Source: Planctomycetota bacterium (lineage in GTDB: Bacteria; Planctomycetota; Phycisphaerae; Phycisphaerales; SM1A02). Taken from it: 64,000 nt of DNA. The stretch's first letter is position 1. Every line of letters starts with the position of its first letter. The stretch spans positions 180,008-244,007 of the forward strand of contig JAIOPG010000007.1 of NCBI GenBank assembly GCA_021414025.1. Reading direction: 5' to 3'. The notes under the pieces are model-generated. The model made no database searches. It saw only the letters and a program-made list of their open reading frames with translations, and had not been told where the DNA came from. The translations under genes were made by a program, and so were the position numbers. Shown here one piece after another: positions 26,555 to 36,947 of this stretch.

Positions 26555-27481
26555 ATGAGGAACACCATGAATCCATCCATCCGAACCGCCGTCGTTGTTG
26601 GTCTTTTGTCCGCCGCCACCTGGATCAGCGCCTGCAAGTCCACGACGGAAACAACGGTCACGCCGCACGAAGAGGCAACCCCGGCGGCGACCGCCGCGCC
26701 GGCGACGAGCACCTCGACTCCTGCTTCGACTTCCAGCGCGTCGACCCCGGGCGCGGCAACCGCTGCGAGCGCTCCGGCCGCTTCCACCAGCGCTTCGACC
26801 GCTGCGAGCACAACTCCCGCGCCCGCGGCCGCACCGACCAAGCCCATGCCTTCGGCACCGACCGCTCCTGCGGCTCCCAAGCCTGCCACCGCGACGGCTC
26901 CCGCGCCGGCCGCCCCCGCCACGGCGCCGATGCCCATGGCCGACAAGATGTACGTCGTGATGGAGACCAGCAAGGGCAACGTCGTGATCGAGCTCGACCA
27001 CAAGAATGCTCCCGCGAGCGTCGAGAACTTCCTCAACTATGTGAACTCCGGCTACTACAGCGGCACGGTCTTCCACCGGGTCATGCGCGACTTCATGATC
27101 CAGGGCGGCGGCTTCACCACCGACCTGACCCAGAAGCCGACCAACGCCCCGATCAAGAATGAGGGCGGCAACGGCCTGAGCAACAGCAAGTTCTCGATCG
27201 CCATGGCCCGCACCAACGATCCCAACTCCGCGACCAGCCAGTTCTACATCAACACCGTCGACAATCCCGCCCTCAATTCCAAGAGCGGCCGCCCCGGCTA
27301 CGCGGTCTTCGGGCAGGTCATCGACGGCCAGGATGTGGTCAAGGCGATCGAGGTGGTGCCGACCACCCGCAAGCCGCTCAACACGCCGCAAGGTGCGATT
27401 CCTTCGAAGGATGTTCCGGTGGACATCGTGCAGATCATCTCGATGAAACAGCTGGCCGCCAAGCCTGACATCAAGAAGTAA
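26555..27481 (+). CDS. Lipoprotein cyclophilin-type peptidyl-prolyl isomerase
   Basis: This 308-residue protein has a lipoprotein signal (lipobox ISAC), then a linker of about 100 residues made almost only of Ala, Pro, Thr and Ser, then a cyclophilin domain (from about residue 135). The isomerase signatures are FHRVMRDFMIQGGG and ATSQFYINTVDN. It probably catalyses cis-trans isomerisation of prolyl bonds in folding proteins at the outer face of a membrane. The ATG at 26555 or at 26567 may start it; TACGAT lies nine bases before the first. It stands alone, divergent from the ResB-CcsA gene. Confidence 0.9.
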   Translation: MRNTMNPSIRTAVVVGLLSAATWISACKSTTETTVTPHEEATPAATAAPATSTSTPASTSSASTPGAATAASAPAASTSASTAASTTPAPAAAPTKPMPSAPTAPAAPKPATATAPAPAAPATAPMPMADKMYVVMETSKGNVVIELDHKNAPASVENFLNYVNSGYYSGTVFHRVMRDFMIQGGGFTTDLTQKPTNAPIKNEGGNGLSNSKFSIAMARTNDPNSATSQFYINTVDNPALNSKSGRPGYAVFGQVIDGQDVVKAIEVVPTTRKPLNTPQGAIPSKDVPVDIVQIISMKQLAAKPDIKK

Positions 27482-27499
27482 GCGCAAAATCGCGGCAAT

Positions 27500-29572
<2,073 letters not shown>

Positions 29573-29857
29573 CTAGTCATCCGCCGAGATCGCGTCCGGC
29601 CCCTGCCCGGCGGTCTTCTCGTAGTGGCCGTCGCCCCGCTTCTCGAATCGGGAGAAGCCAAGCCGCTCCAGGTTCGACTTGGAGTAGCGGCCCTTGTCCG
29701 ACATGGTCTGCACCTGCGGCAGCACGATCGCGCGGCGCACCGGTTCGCCGGTTTCCGGATGCGCCGTGAGCGCGGGATCGCTCAGCCGCTGGAACACTTC
29801 AAAGCGTTCTCCGGCTTCTCCTCCAGGCTTGACCACTTCGTAGACATAGGTGGGCAT
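29573..29857 (-). CDS. FmdB-like small protein without zinc-ribbon cysteines
   Basis: This 94-residue protein follows the FmdB pattern: MPTYVYE at the start, FEVFQRLSDP, a mid part ending in GEPVRRAIV, and a later short region. In FmdB a CxxC pair after the first strand and a CPxCG pair before PVRR form a zinc ribbon. Here no cysteine is present: the first pair is replaced by VVKPGGEAGERFE and the second reads HPETGEPVRR. It therefore probably folds without zinc. The family's role in formamidase regulation is uncertain. It lies between the isomerase and ligA genes with 12-base gaps on each side. Confidence 0.8.
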   Translation of the reverse strand: MPTYVYEVVKPGGEAGERFEVFQRLSDPALTAHPETGEPVRRAIVLPQVQTMSDKGRYSKSNLERLGFSRFEKRGDGHYEKTAGQGPDAISADD

Positions 29858-29869
29858 CGGGCAATCTCT

Positions 29870-30694
29870 TCACGAAAGCATAGGTTCAAGGAATTTTTTT
29901 GCAGCCGCAATTTCCTCCACCCGGCGCTCTCCGCCTTCGCGCTCGATCACCACCGCGACCTCCCTGGGCAGGGCTGCGACCAGCTCCATGAAGAGCTTCC
30001 ACGGCACCTGCCCTGCGCCGACCGCGGTTTCGCGGCCCCAGACTTCGGACTGACCGCTGGCGATGGCGTCCTTGGCGTGCACCTGGCGCACGCGCTCGCG
30101 CAGGCGGCGAAAAGCCGGCAGCGGATCCTCGAGTCCGTAGAGCAGCATGTTGGCCGGATCGAAGTTCACCCCCGTCTCGGGCCTCTGCAGATCCTCCAAG
30201 GCCCGCTCCAAAGTGGCCGACTTTTCCTGGCCGCTCTCGAAGGCGACCTGGACGCCGTGCTTGGCGAAGAGATCGATGATCTCGCGGAGGCGCTCGAGCA
30301 TCACGGCGCGCAGCGGATCGCCGGTGTCCTCGGGCAGGAAGCCCGCGTGAAAGGTGACTAATGCGATGCCGTGTTTCCGCGCGAGGTCGGCGACCAGGCC
30401 GGCGCGCTCGCGGTTGGCGGACCAATGCTGATCGCAGCGCACGCCGCCGGTTTCGCGGATGCGCGCAATCGACGAGTAATCCTCGCCGATCATCGCCAGC
30501 ATGCCGCTTTCGATTTCGATGCCCTCGCCGCGAAGCAATTCAATCGCGCCGCCCCAGAGATCCGGCTGCGCCACCAGTGGAACCAGCGCCAATTGCACGC
30601 GGTCCATCCCGGCCAATCTCAGCCGGGCGAGCAATTCACCGGGATCTTTCGGACGCAGGCTCCAGGAGCAGACGGCGAGTTGGCGCTTCGGCAT
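29870..30694 (-). CDS. Sugar phosphate isomerase/epimerase-like TIM barrel protein
   Basis: This 274-residue protein of the xylose isomerase-like TIM barrel family (AP endonuclease 2 superfamily) includes sugar isomerases and epimerases. Likely divalent-metal ligands are E in VAFESGQE, D in NFDPANMLLYG, H in VRQVHAKDA and E in VIEREGG. The substrate is unknown and the fold also includes endonucleases, so the name is general. It is the first gene of a unit with the FmdB-like gene and ligA. A TTCGAT hexamer lies about 13 bases upstream of the ATG at 30694. Confidence 0.82.
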   Translation of the reverse strand: MPKRQLAVCSWSLRPKDPGELLARLRLAGMDRVQLALVPLVAQPDLWGGAIELLRGEGIEIESGMLAMIGEDYSSIARIRETGGVRCDQHWSANRERAGLVADLARKHGIALVTFHAGFLPEDTGDPLRAVMLERLREIIDLFAKHGVQVAFESGQEKSATLERALEDLQRPETGVNFDPANMLLYGLEDPLPAFRRLRERVRQVHAKDAIASGQSEVWGRETAVGAGQVPWKLFMELVAALPREVAVVIEREGGERRVEEIAAAKKFLEPMLS

Positions 30695-30792
30695 CGCCTC
30701 AAAGCCTATCGAACCTTGTTCCGAGCGTCCGCGAACACCGCGGCGTCACCATGCACGCGGCTTCGCCCCTAGAAGCGGGCTTCAACTGCCCC

Positions 30793-30798
30793 TAAGAT
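30793..30798 (+). promoter_or_regulatory. Putative -10 hexamer TAAGAT for the DUF4442 gene
   Basis: TAAGAT ends exactly 6 bases before the GTG at 30805. This is the same spacing as at 603, 621, 2772, 13466, 19955 and 43299. There is no Shine-Dalgarno sequence between hexamer and start, and no clear -35. Confidence 0.45.
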
Positions 30799-30804
30799 GG
30801 CCTC

Positions 30805-31452
30805 GTGAGCAGTGCCCCCGCGGAATCCCGGATCACCAAGGTGGAATCGACGACTGTCGCTCGGACAGCGCCGATCGAGCCGGCCGTCGCCAAGAAGACC
30901 CTGAGCGAGCGCGCCGAGGCCTTCATCAGCCGGCTGAGCACCCGCAACTGGTTCTGGCAGAAGGTGTGCAGCCTGATCTGGCTGCCCTACGCCTTCCGCT
31001 CGGGCATCACCATGCGGCGCGTCGATTCCAACCGCTTCACCGCACTGCTTCCTTTCAGCCGCGGCAACCGCAACTGGTACAACGCCATGGCGGGCGCGGC
31101 GCTGCTGGGCAACAGCGAGGTGGCGGCGGGACTCTTCCTCTTCGGCAAGGTCGGCAGCGACTACTTCGTGGTCTGCAAGAAGATGGAGTACCGCTTCCTG
31201 CGCCCCTGCGTCGGCCCGGCACTCTACGACATCGCCGCCGAGCAGGACATCGACGAACTGGTTAAGGCCGGCGGCGAGTTCAACATCGACCTCGACATCA
31301 ACATTCACCAGCAGATGGGCAAGAAGCGCGGCGACAAGCGGGTCGGCCGCTGTCGGATCATCTTCCATTGCACGCCAAAGGCCGCGGCCAAGGCCCGGGC
31401 CCTGCGCAAATCGAAGAAGCTCTCCGAGGCCGACGCCGCCGCCGACAACTGA
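30805..31452 (+). CDS. DUF4442 hotdog-fold protein
   Basis: This 215-residue protein has a DUF4442 (hotdog thioesterase-like) domain. Matching blocks are LIWLPYAFRSGITMRRVD, LPFSRGNRNWYNAMAGAALLG and VGSDYFVVCKKMEYRFLRP, with the conserved arginine-asparagine pair in the second. Members are thought to act on acyl-CoA or acyl-ACP thioesters, but this is not shown. A Ser/Thr/Val-rich N-terminal tail of about 40 residues precedes the domain. The GTG at 30805, six bases after TAAGAT, is the chosen start. It is the first gene of the rightward group that includes the membrane protein at 31.5 kb. Confidence 0.82.
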   Translation: MSSAPAESRITKVESTTVARTAPIEPAVAKKTLSERAEAFISRLSTRNWFWQKVCSLIWLPYAFRSGITMRRVDSNRFTALLPFSRGNRNWYNAMAGAALLGNSEVAAGLFLFGKVGSDYFVVCKKMEYRFLRPCVGPALYDIAAEQDIDELVKAGGEFNIDLDINIHQQMGKKRGDKRVGRCRIIFHCTPKAAAKARALRKSKKLSEADAAADN

Positions 31453-31481
31453 ACTCGACAGCGCCGCGTGTTGCGGGCATT

Positions 31482-32726
31482 ATGCGGCGCATGCGACGAT
31501 CCCTCGAGGTGGCGGGATGGGGTTTCTATCTCGCCAGCAGCTGGACCTGGTGCATTGGAATGTTCCTGCCGATCCTTCTGCTGCGATGGTGGGGATGGCC
31601 GGGCTTCCTCGCCTTCGCGGTGCCGAACATTCTGGGATGCGTCGCCTTCGGATACCTCTTCACACCCGAATCCAGCCGCCAGTTCGTCGCTCGCTTCGCC
31701 CCGTCGATCCGCTGGTTCGCCTGGATCACCATCGCCTACCAATCCTGGTTCGGTTCGTGGGCGGACCGCAAGCTGGGCATGAACGGCGCGCTCAACGCCA
31801 CGATGAACTGGCCGGACCTCTGCCGACTTCTTCCACTGGTCTTCCTCATGATTCCGGGAAGCAGCCGCTTCTGGATCATCGCCGGAACACTCTGCACGCT
31901 TGCCAGCTTCACGCTCTTCGCGATGTCGGGCTCAGGGTCGCTGGGCGATCCTCCCGTCGCTGGAACGCTGGCGCCGATCTCGCTGGCGTGGGCCGCGCCC
32001 TTCATGGCCTTTGGATTCCTGCTTTGTCCGGCCCTGGATCCGACCTTCCACCGCGCGCTGCAGCAGAGCCCGAGCCGCCACTGCTTCGCGGTCTTTGGAG
32101 TGGCATTCGCGGCGCAACTTCTCTTCGCCGCGTCCACCTTCGACGCCGCCACCGGTCTCGCCTCGCTGGCCTGGCCGGTCGCAGCGCAAATTGTCATGCA
32201 GACCACCTTCACCATGTGCGCCATGGTCGCCGTGACCAGCCCCGGAGCGAAGCGCGGCTGGGCGACGGCGCCTGCCTGGCTGCCGCGATTCGCGGGCCGA
32301 CCGAGCTTGATGGGCTTCGTGTCGGTGCTGGCCCTGCCCGTGGTCGGCATGGCGCTGGGCCGTTTCGTGCTGGACCTTTTGACCGCCATCACCGTGGATG
32401 TCCCAGCGATGATGCCCGCGAGCGAGCTGCTGGCGCCCGGCGCTCCATTGAGCGGCCCGGGCGAGGCCTCCTATCTGAGATGGCTGGGTTTCTACGGCGT
32501 GCTCTTTCCGGCGTGGCTGCTGCTGAAGCTGCGGCGCGTCCCGGGCCTGGTCGCCTGGCCGGCCATCTTCGTCGCCGCCATCGCGGCGGAGCGGGGCATG
32601 GTGGGGGCGAGAACCTCCTTTCTGCTGATCGCGCTCGGGGTGATTCTGGCGGCGGCCCTCTGGCAAAGCGACAATTCGATCAAAGAGCCTGAAATTGCCG
32701 AAGATCAGGGGCGTTCCACGGCCTGA
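31482..32726 (+). CDS. Polytopic membrane protein of unknown function
   Basis: This protein has about 414 residues and roughly ten membrane helices. The first half carries a motif FLAFAVPNILGCVAFGYL that resembles the N-terminal helices of transporter-like planctomycete proteins; no transport motif proves a function. The C-terminus is charged and soluble. Two starts are possible: the ATG at 31482, or the ATG at 31491, which lies seven bases after CATTAT (31478-31483) and gives the leaderless geometry seen elsewhere; the second is favoured. It begins 29 bases after the DUF4442 gene. Confidence 0.78.
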   Translation: MRRMRRSLEVAGWGFYLASSWTWCIGMFLPILLLRWWGWPGFLAFAVPNILGCVAFGYLFTPESSRQFVARFAPSIRWFAWITIAYQSWFGSWADRKLGMNGALNATMNWPDLCRLLPLVFLMIPGSSRFWIIAGTLCTLASFTLFAMSGSGSLGDPPVAGTLAPISLAWAAPFMAFGFLLCPALDPTFHRALQQSPSRHCFAVFGVAFAAQLLFAASTFDAATGLASLAWPVAAQIVMQTTFTMCAMVAVTSPGAKRGWATAPAWLPRFAGRPSLMGFVSVLALPVVGMALGRFVLDLLTAITVDVPAMMPASELLAPGAPLSGPGEASYLRWLGFYGVLFPAWLLLKLRRVPGLVAWPAIFVAAIAAERGMVGARTSFLLIALGVILAAALWQSDNSIKEPEIAEDQGRSTA

Positions 32727-32802
32727 GTGCGAATATTGCGACAACCGACTCAACGACCTGCGATCTTTGGACGATTGTTGGGTTTGAACCTGAGGACCCT
32801 GG

Positions 32803-34299
32803 ATGCTTGATGACGCCCTGAAACCCCTGCCCGCGAAGTCGTTCGACTACGACGCGGCGGTCCATCTGCTCAACCGCGCCGGTTTCGGCGGCACGCCGGC
32901 GCAGGCCCGCTCGCTGGCGGATCTTGGGCTGGACAAGGCGGTCGACCAGCTCGTGAAGTACGAAGCGAAGCCGATCGAGCCGGTCAAGGCGGACCTCTTC
33001 GAAAAGGACATCATGCGCCCGCCGACCGACGAGGAGCGCGAAGAGGCGCGCAAGGCCCGCCAATCCAACGACGAGGAGGCGCTGGCGAAGATCCAGCGCG
33101 AGCGCCAGCGCCGACAGGGCGACGACCGCAAGCAGATCGCCGAGCTGCAGAAGTGGTGGATCAAGCGCATGATCGAGACGCCGCGGCCGCTGGAAGAGAA
33201 GATGACGCTCTTCCTGCACGGCCACTTCGCCACCGGCTACCGCACCATCGAAGACAGCTACCACATGTTCCAGCAGAACCAGCTTTTCCGGAAGTTCGCC
33301 ACCGGCAATTTCGGGGAGCTGGCCCACCGGATCATCAAGGATCCGGCGATGATCAAGTACCTGGACAACGACGAGAACCAGAAATCCAAGCCCAACGAGA
33401 ACCTGGCCCGCGAGCTCATGGAGCTCTTCACGCTGGGCGAAGGACACGGCTACACCGAGGCGGACATCAAGGAGGGCGCCAGGGCGCTCACCGGATACAC
33501 CTTCGACGATGACACCTTCCGTTACAACGCCAACAATCACGACACCTCGACCAAGACCATCATGGGCAAGAGCGGCGCCTACGACGGCGACGGCTTCCTC
33601 GATCTCATCCTGGCACGCAAGGAATGCGCCGAGTTCATCGCCGCCAAGCTCTTCAAATTCTTCGTCAACGACACGCCGGGCGACCCCTCCAAGGAGCAGA
33701 AGGCCTTTGTGCTTGCGATGGCCAACAAGCTGCGCTCCTCCAAGTACGAATTCAAGCCGCTGCTGGACGCGGTCTTCTCGAGCGCTTACTTCTACTCGCC
33801 CGCCAACCGCGGCGCGATCATCAAGAGCCCGATCCAGCTGACCGTGCAGGCGGTGCGCAGCCTGCGCACTCCGGTGCGCGAGCTCAGCGCGCTGGCCAGC
33901 GCCACCGACCTGATGGGGCAGAATGTTTTCTTCCCGCCCAACGTCAAGGGGTGGGATGGCGGCCGCAGCTGGATCAACACCAGCACCCTCTTCATCCGCC
34001 AGAATCTGCTGGTCTACCTGCTCACGGGGCGCAAGCCCGACATGTACGAGTGGCAGGCCAGTGACATTCCCTTTGACGCCACGCATCTGGTTGACCATCT
34101 GCGCAAGCCGGACGGCACGGTCGACATGACGGCCGGCATCGAGTACCTGCTTCAGTTCAATTTGGCGCAGCAACCCTCGCCGCTTCGCGTGCAGCAAGTC
34201 GTATCATTCGCCAAGAGTCGCGGCGAGCGACTGGACAACGATCGAATCATCGCCGTGCTCGCGTTGACCACGGCCATGCCGGAATACCAACTCTGCTAG
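32803..34299 (+). CDS. DUF1800 domain protein
   Basis: This 498-residue protein of the DUF1800 family opens with AVHLLNRAGFGGTPAQ and carries the family block NLARELMELFTLGEGHGYTE. Such genes are typically paired with a DUF1501 gene, as here, and encode exported proteins of unknown function in planctomycetes and relatives. There is no signal peptide at the chosen start, so export would need the partner or another route. A TGAGGA ribosome site lies just before the ATG at 32803. The DUF1501 gene starts 11 bases after its stop. A charged coiled-coil-like stretch lies at about residues 60-110. Confidence 0.88.
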   Translation: MLDDALKPLPAKSFDYDAAVHLLNRAGFGGTPAQARSLADLGLDKAVDQLVKYEAKPIEPVKADLFEKDIMRPPTDEEREEARKARQSNDEEALAKIQRERQRRQGDDRKQIAELQKWWIKRMIETPRPLEEKMTLFLHGHFATGYRTIEDSYHMFQQNQLFRKFATGNFGELAHRIIKDPAMIKYLDNDENQKSKPNENLARELMELFTLGEGHGYTEADIKEGARALTGYTFDDDTFRYNANNHDTSTKTIMGKSGAYDGDGFLDLILARKECAEFIAAKLFKFFVNDTPGDPSKEQKAFVLAMANKLRSSKYEFKPLLDAVFSSAYFYSPANRGAIIKSPIQLTVQAVRSLRTPVRELSALASATDLMGQNVFFPPNVKGWDGGRSWINTSTLFIRQNLLVYLLTGRKPDMYEWQASDIPFDATHLVDHLRKPDGTVDMTAGIEYLLQFNLAQQPSPLRVQQVVSFAKSRGERLDNDRIIAVLALTTAMPEYQLC

Positions 34300-34309
34300 G
34301 GAGCCCACC

Positions 34310-35608
34310 ATGAGCGAACCCACCACCCCCTACTCGCGCCGCTTCTTCCTGCAGCATGGCGTGGCCCTGGCCAGCATGGTCACCACCATCCCGCAGTTCA
34401 TCCAGAACTCGGCGCTGGGCATGATCTCGCAGCTCGCGGGCAATCCCGGCGGCGCGGGTCTGCCCCAGGATCGCATCCTGGTCGTGGTGCAGCTGGGCGG
34501 CGGCAACGACGGCTTGAATACCGTGATTCCCTTCGGGATGAACGACTACTACAACGCGCGCCCCACCATTGGCATTCCGGCGCCCAACGGCACGGCGCGA
34601 GGACAGACCGGCGTGGCTCTGATGCTCGACCAGCAGCGCGGCCTGGGATTGAATCCCTCGCTCAGGGGACTGAAGAGTTTGTATGACGACGGCAAACTCG
34701 CCGTGCTGCAGGGCGTGGGCTATCCCAATCCCAACCGAAGCCACTTCACCAGCATGGACATCTGGCAGACCGCCAAGACCGACGCCAAGGGCAACGGCTG
34801 GATCGGCCGCTACTTCGACAACACCTGCAACGGCACGCCGCTGCCCGAGGGCTCCATCAGCATCGGGCGCACCGCGCCGCTGGCTCTCAACGGGCAATTG
34901 CAGAAGCCGATCTCCTTTGAGAGCGCCGAATTGTTCCGCTGGCTCGGCAAGGACTTGCACAAGAGCCTCGATGAGCCTTATCAGCAGATCAACCGCGCCG
35001 GCACGCTTCCCGAAACCACCGAGAACAGCCAGGCCGCCTTCCTCATGCGCACGGCGCTGGACGCGCAGCTCAGCAGCGACCGCATCCGCGCCGCCGTCGG
35101 CAAGACGCCGCTGACGACCTGGCCCAACTCCGACATCGCCGACCAGCTTCGCATTGTGTCGGCGCTGATCCGCGACGGCCTCTCGACGCGCGTCTACTAC
35201 GTCTCCAAGTCCGGCTTCGACACGCATGCCGGGCAGCTGGGCAGCCACGGCCGCACGCTGCAGCAGGTGGGCGATGCGCTGGCGGCCTTCCAGAAGGAAT
35301 TGGCGGCGCAACATGCGGAAGATCGCGTGATCACCATGGTCTTCAGCGAGTTCGGCCGGCGCGTCAAGCAAAACGCCAGCGGCGGCACCGACCACGGAAC
35401 CGCGGCGCCAATGTTCGTGATCGGATCCAAGGTCAAGGCCGGCGTGCACGGCGACCATCCAAGCCTCACCGACCTGGACCAGGGCGATCTGAAGTTCAAA
35501 CAGGATTTCCGCGGTGTCTATGCCAACATCCTCGACGAGTGGATGAAGGCGCCAAGCGCCAAGATCCTGGGCGGAACCTACGGCAAGAGCTCGATCATCA
35601 AGGCGTGA
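34310..35608 (+). CDS. DUF1501 protein with Tat-type signal
   Basis: This 432-residue DUF1501 protein belongs to the alkaline phosphatase/sulfatase-like superfamily. The N-terminus YSRRFFLQHGVALASM is a twin-arginine signal, so it is probably folded before export. Family blocks include VVQLGGGNDGLNTVIP, YPNPNRSHFTSMDIWQ, GFDTHAGQ and the C-terminal FSEFGRRVKQNASGGTDHG. The last two, with Asp and His residues, form the likely metal site. Function is not established. It is paired with the DUF1800 gene and has its own GGGAG ribosome site. Confidence 0.9.
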   Translation: MSEPTTPYSRRFFLQHGVALASMVTTIPQFIQNSALGMISQLAGNPGGAGLPQDRILVVVQLGGGNDGLNTVIPFGMNDYYNARPTIGIPAPNGTARGQTGVALMLDQQRGLGLNPSLRGLKSLYDDGKLAVLQGVGYPNPNRSHFTSMDIWQTAKTDAKGNGWIGRYFDNTCNGTPLPEGSISIGRTAPLALNGQLQKPISFESAELFRWLGKDLHKSLDEPYQQINRAGTLPETTENSQAAFLMRTALDAQLSSDRIRAAVGKTPLTTWPNSDIADQLRIVSALIRDGLSTRVYYVSKSGFDTHAGQLGSHGRTLQQVGDALAAFQKELAAQHAEDRVITMVFSEFGRRVKQNASGGTDHGTAAPMFVIGSKVKAGVHGDHPSLTDLDQGDLKFKQDFRGVYANILDEWMKAPSAKILGGTYGKSSIIKA

Positions 35609-35630
35609 GCAAGGCGCGAGCGTGAGACAA

Positions 35631-35636
35631 TATGAT
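35631..35636 (+). promoter_or_regulatory. Putative -10 hexamer TATGAT in a low-GC stretch
   Basis: TATGAT ends 8 bases before the GTG at 35645. The spacer lies between the DUF1501 stop and the low-GC zinc-ribbon gene, so this gene probably has its own promoter. No -35 was placed. Confidence 0.4.
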
Positions 35637-35644
35637 TTGAGCGA

Positions 35645-36925
35645 GTGGTGAAACAGCACTATCTCGCACCGCCAACGCTAAGTACCCGCGTCTTGAGTTG
35701 GGTCCTGGTTCTTTATTCCATTCTTGCCATGTTTGTTGGTTGCATGCAATCGGCGTTGGGCCACCTTGGTGTCGATGAATTGGTGGTGTCAGCGGTCGAG
35801 ATCGCAATGGTGGATGTTGTGACAATTGCGTTGTACTGGCGATTGGCGATCGCTTTAAAAAAGATGAAGCCCGAGAGACTTCTCTGGCTCAACCTCTTGA
35901 TGGCCGTGCTGATGACCGTGGCGTTTTACTGGGTGCTTGCCATTGCCTTTGACTGGTTTCCGAGATCGGGCGACCTCTTTCCGTGGTGGCTGCTGTCCTT
36001 TCCATTGATCGGGATGCTCGTGAGAACATTTTTCACACATCGAGCCGGCACATCGATGCATTGCCCCAAGTGCGAATACGAGTTCCAGTTTGGCGACGCG
36101 GCCGAGGCGCCTCGCCGATGCCCGGAGTGCGGCAAAGAATGGCTTGGCCATCTCAAGCAAGGCCGGCGATCGCGGCCACCGAAGTGGATCGTTGCCGGAT
36201 TGATGTTTATGGTGGGCACAACCGTGGTGGCGATGACTCCGGTCTCCTGTATGGCGTTCCTGTCGCCATACCTGCCCACTCCGCTGTTGTGCGCGTCTCT
36301 CTATGTGGCGCCATTGAACACACCGCCCGTTTGGATGGAGTTGGAGACTCGCCCTCTGGAATCCTGGGAGATCTGGACCATGGCAGAAAGAGTTCTAGCT
36401 ATGCGGGCAAAGAGCCAGTACAACCGAGGTTCGATCCGGTGGTTTGAATCGATGGCTGCAACGGGACAGATCTCGCAGAACTTGTTGGCACGGTTCTATG
36501 GCGAAGGATTTGCAGCAGAAATGATTGTGCCATCTCATGTGAAGGCGGGTCAGATGTTTCCCGCAGTGCTTCGTGTGACGCATGTCGCCTACGACAGTGG
36601 ATCAAGACTGTTTCTGATGTTTGCGGGATACACCGTTGGCGATTCGACAACGACCGTGGGGCGACGACCCATGGCTATCGCGGGATCGGATCTTCAACCG
36701 AATTACTTCCTCGGATCCTTGCGTCATCGGGATGCGCTGGATCAATTGCTCACAGTGGAGCAACGGGGAGAAGTTCGAGTGCGTGTGGTGTACTGGCTTG
36801 TGTACATGCCAGGGAGCACCATCAGCGTCAATGCGAATTGGCATGAGGATGGCACTCCGGAGAAGCCGATTCAGGCAATTTGGTTTGAACGCGTGGAGTT
36901 GGATAAATATGTGCTAGTGGAATGA
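35645..36925 (+). CDS. Zinc-ribbon membrane protein of unknown function
   Basis: This 426-residue protein has about four membrane helices before a zinc ribbon (CPKCEYEF ... CPECGKEW, near residues 139-165), one or two more helices after it, and an exported beta-rich C-terminal half (about residues 210-426). The layout of membrane segments around a CPxC...CPECG ribbon recurs in two other genes of this window. Function is unknown. The gene is visibly lower in GC than its neighbours. Start: GTG at 35645, eight bases after TATGAT; the GTG at 35648 is equally possible. Confidence 0.75.
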   Translation: MVKQHYLAPPTLSTRVLSWVLVLYSILAMFVGCMQSALGHLGVDELVVSAVEIAMVDVVTIALYWRLAIALKKMKPERLLWLNLLMAVLMTVAFYWVLAIAFDWFPRSGDLFPWWLLSFPLIGMLVRTFFTHRAGTSMHCPKCEYEFQFGDAAEAPRRCPECGKEWLGHLKQGRRSRPPKWIVAGLMFMVGTTVVAMTPVSCMAFLSPYLPTPLLCASLYVAPLNTPPVWMELETRPLESWEIWTMAERVLAMRAKSQYNRGSIRWFESMAATGQISQNLLARFYGEGFAAEMIVPSHVKAGQMFPAVLRVTHVAYDSGSRLFLMFAGYTVGDSTTTVGRRPMAIAGSDLQPNYFLGSLRHRDALDQLLTVEQRGEVRVRVVYWLVYMPGSTISVNANWHEDGTPEKPIQAIWFERVELDKYVLVE

Positions 36926-36947
36926 GTTGATTGCGGCGCCCATGCCT

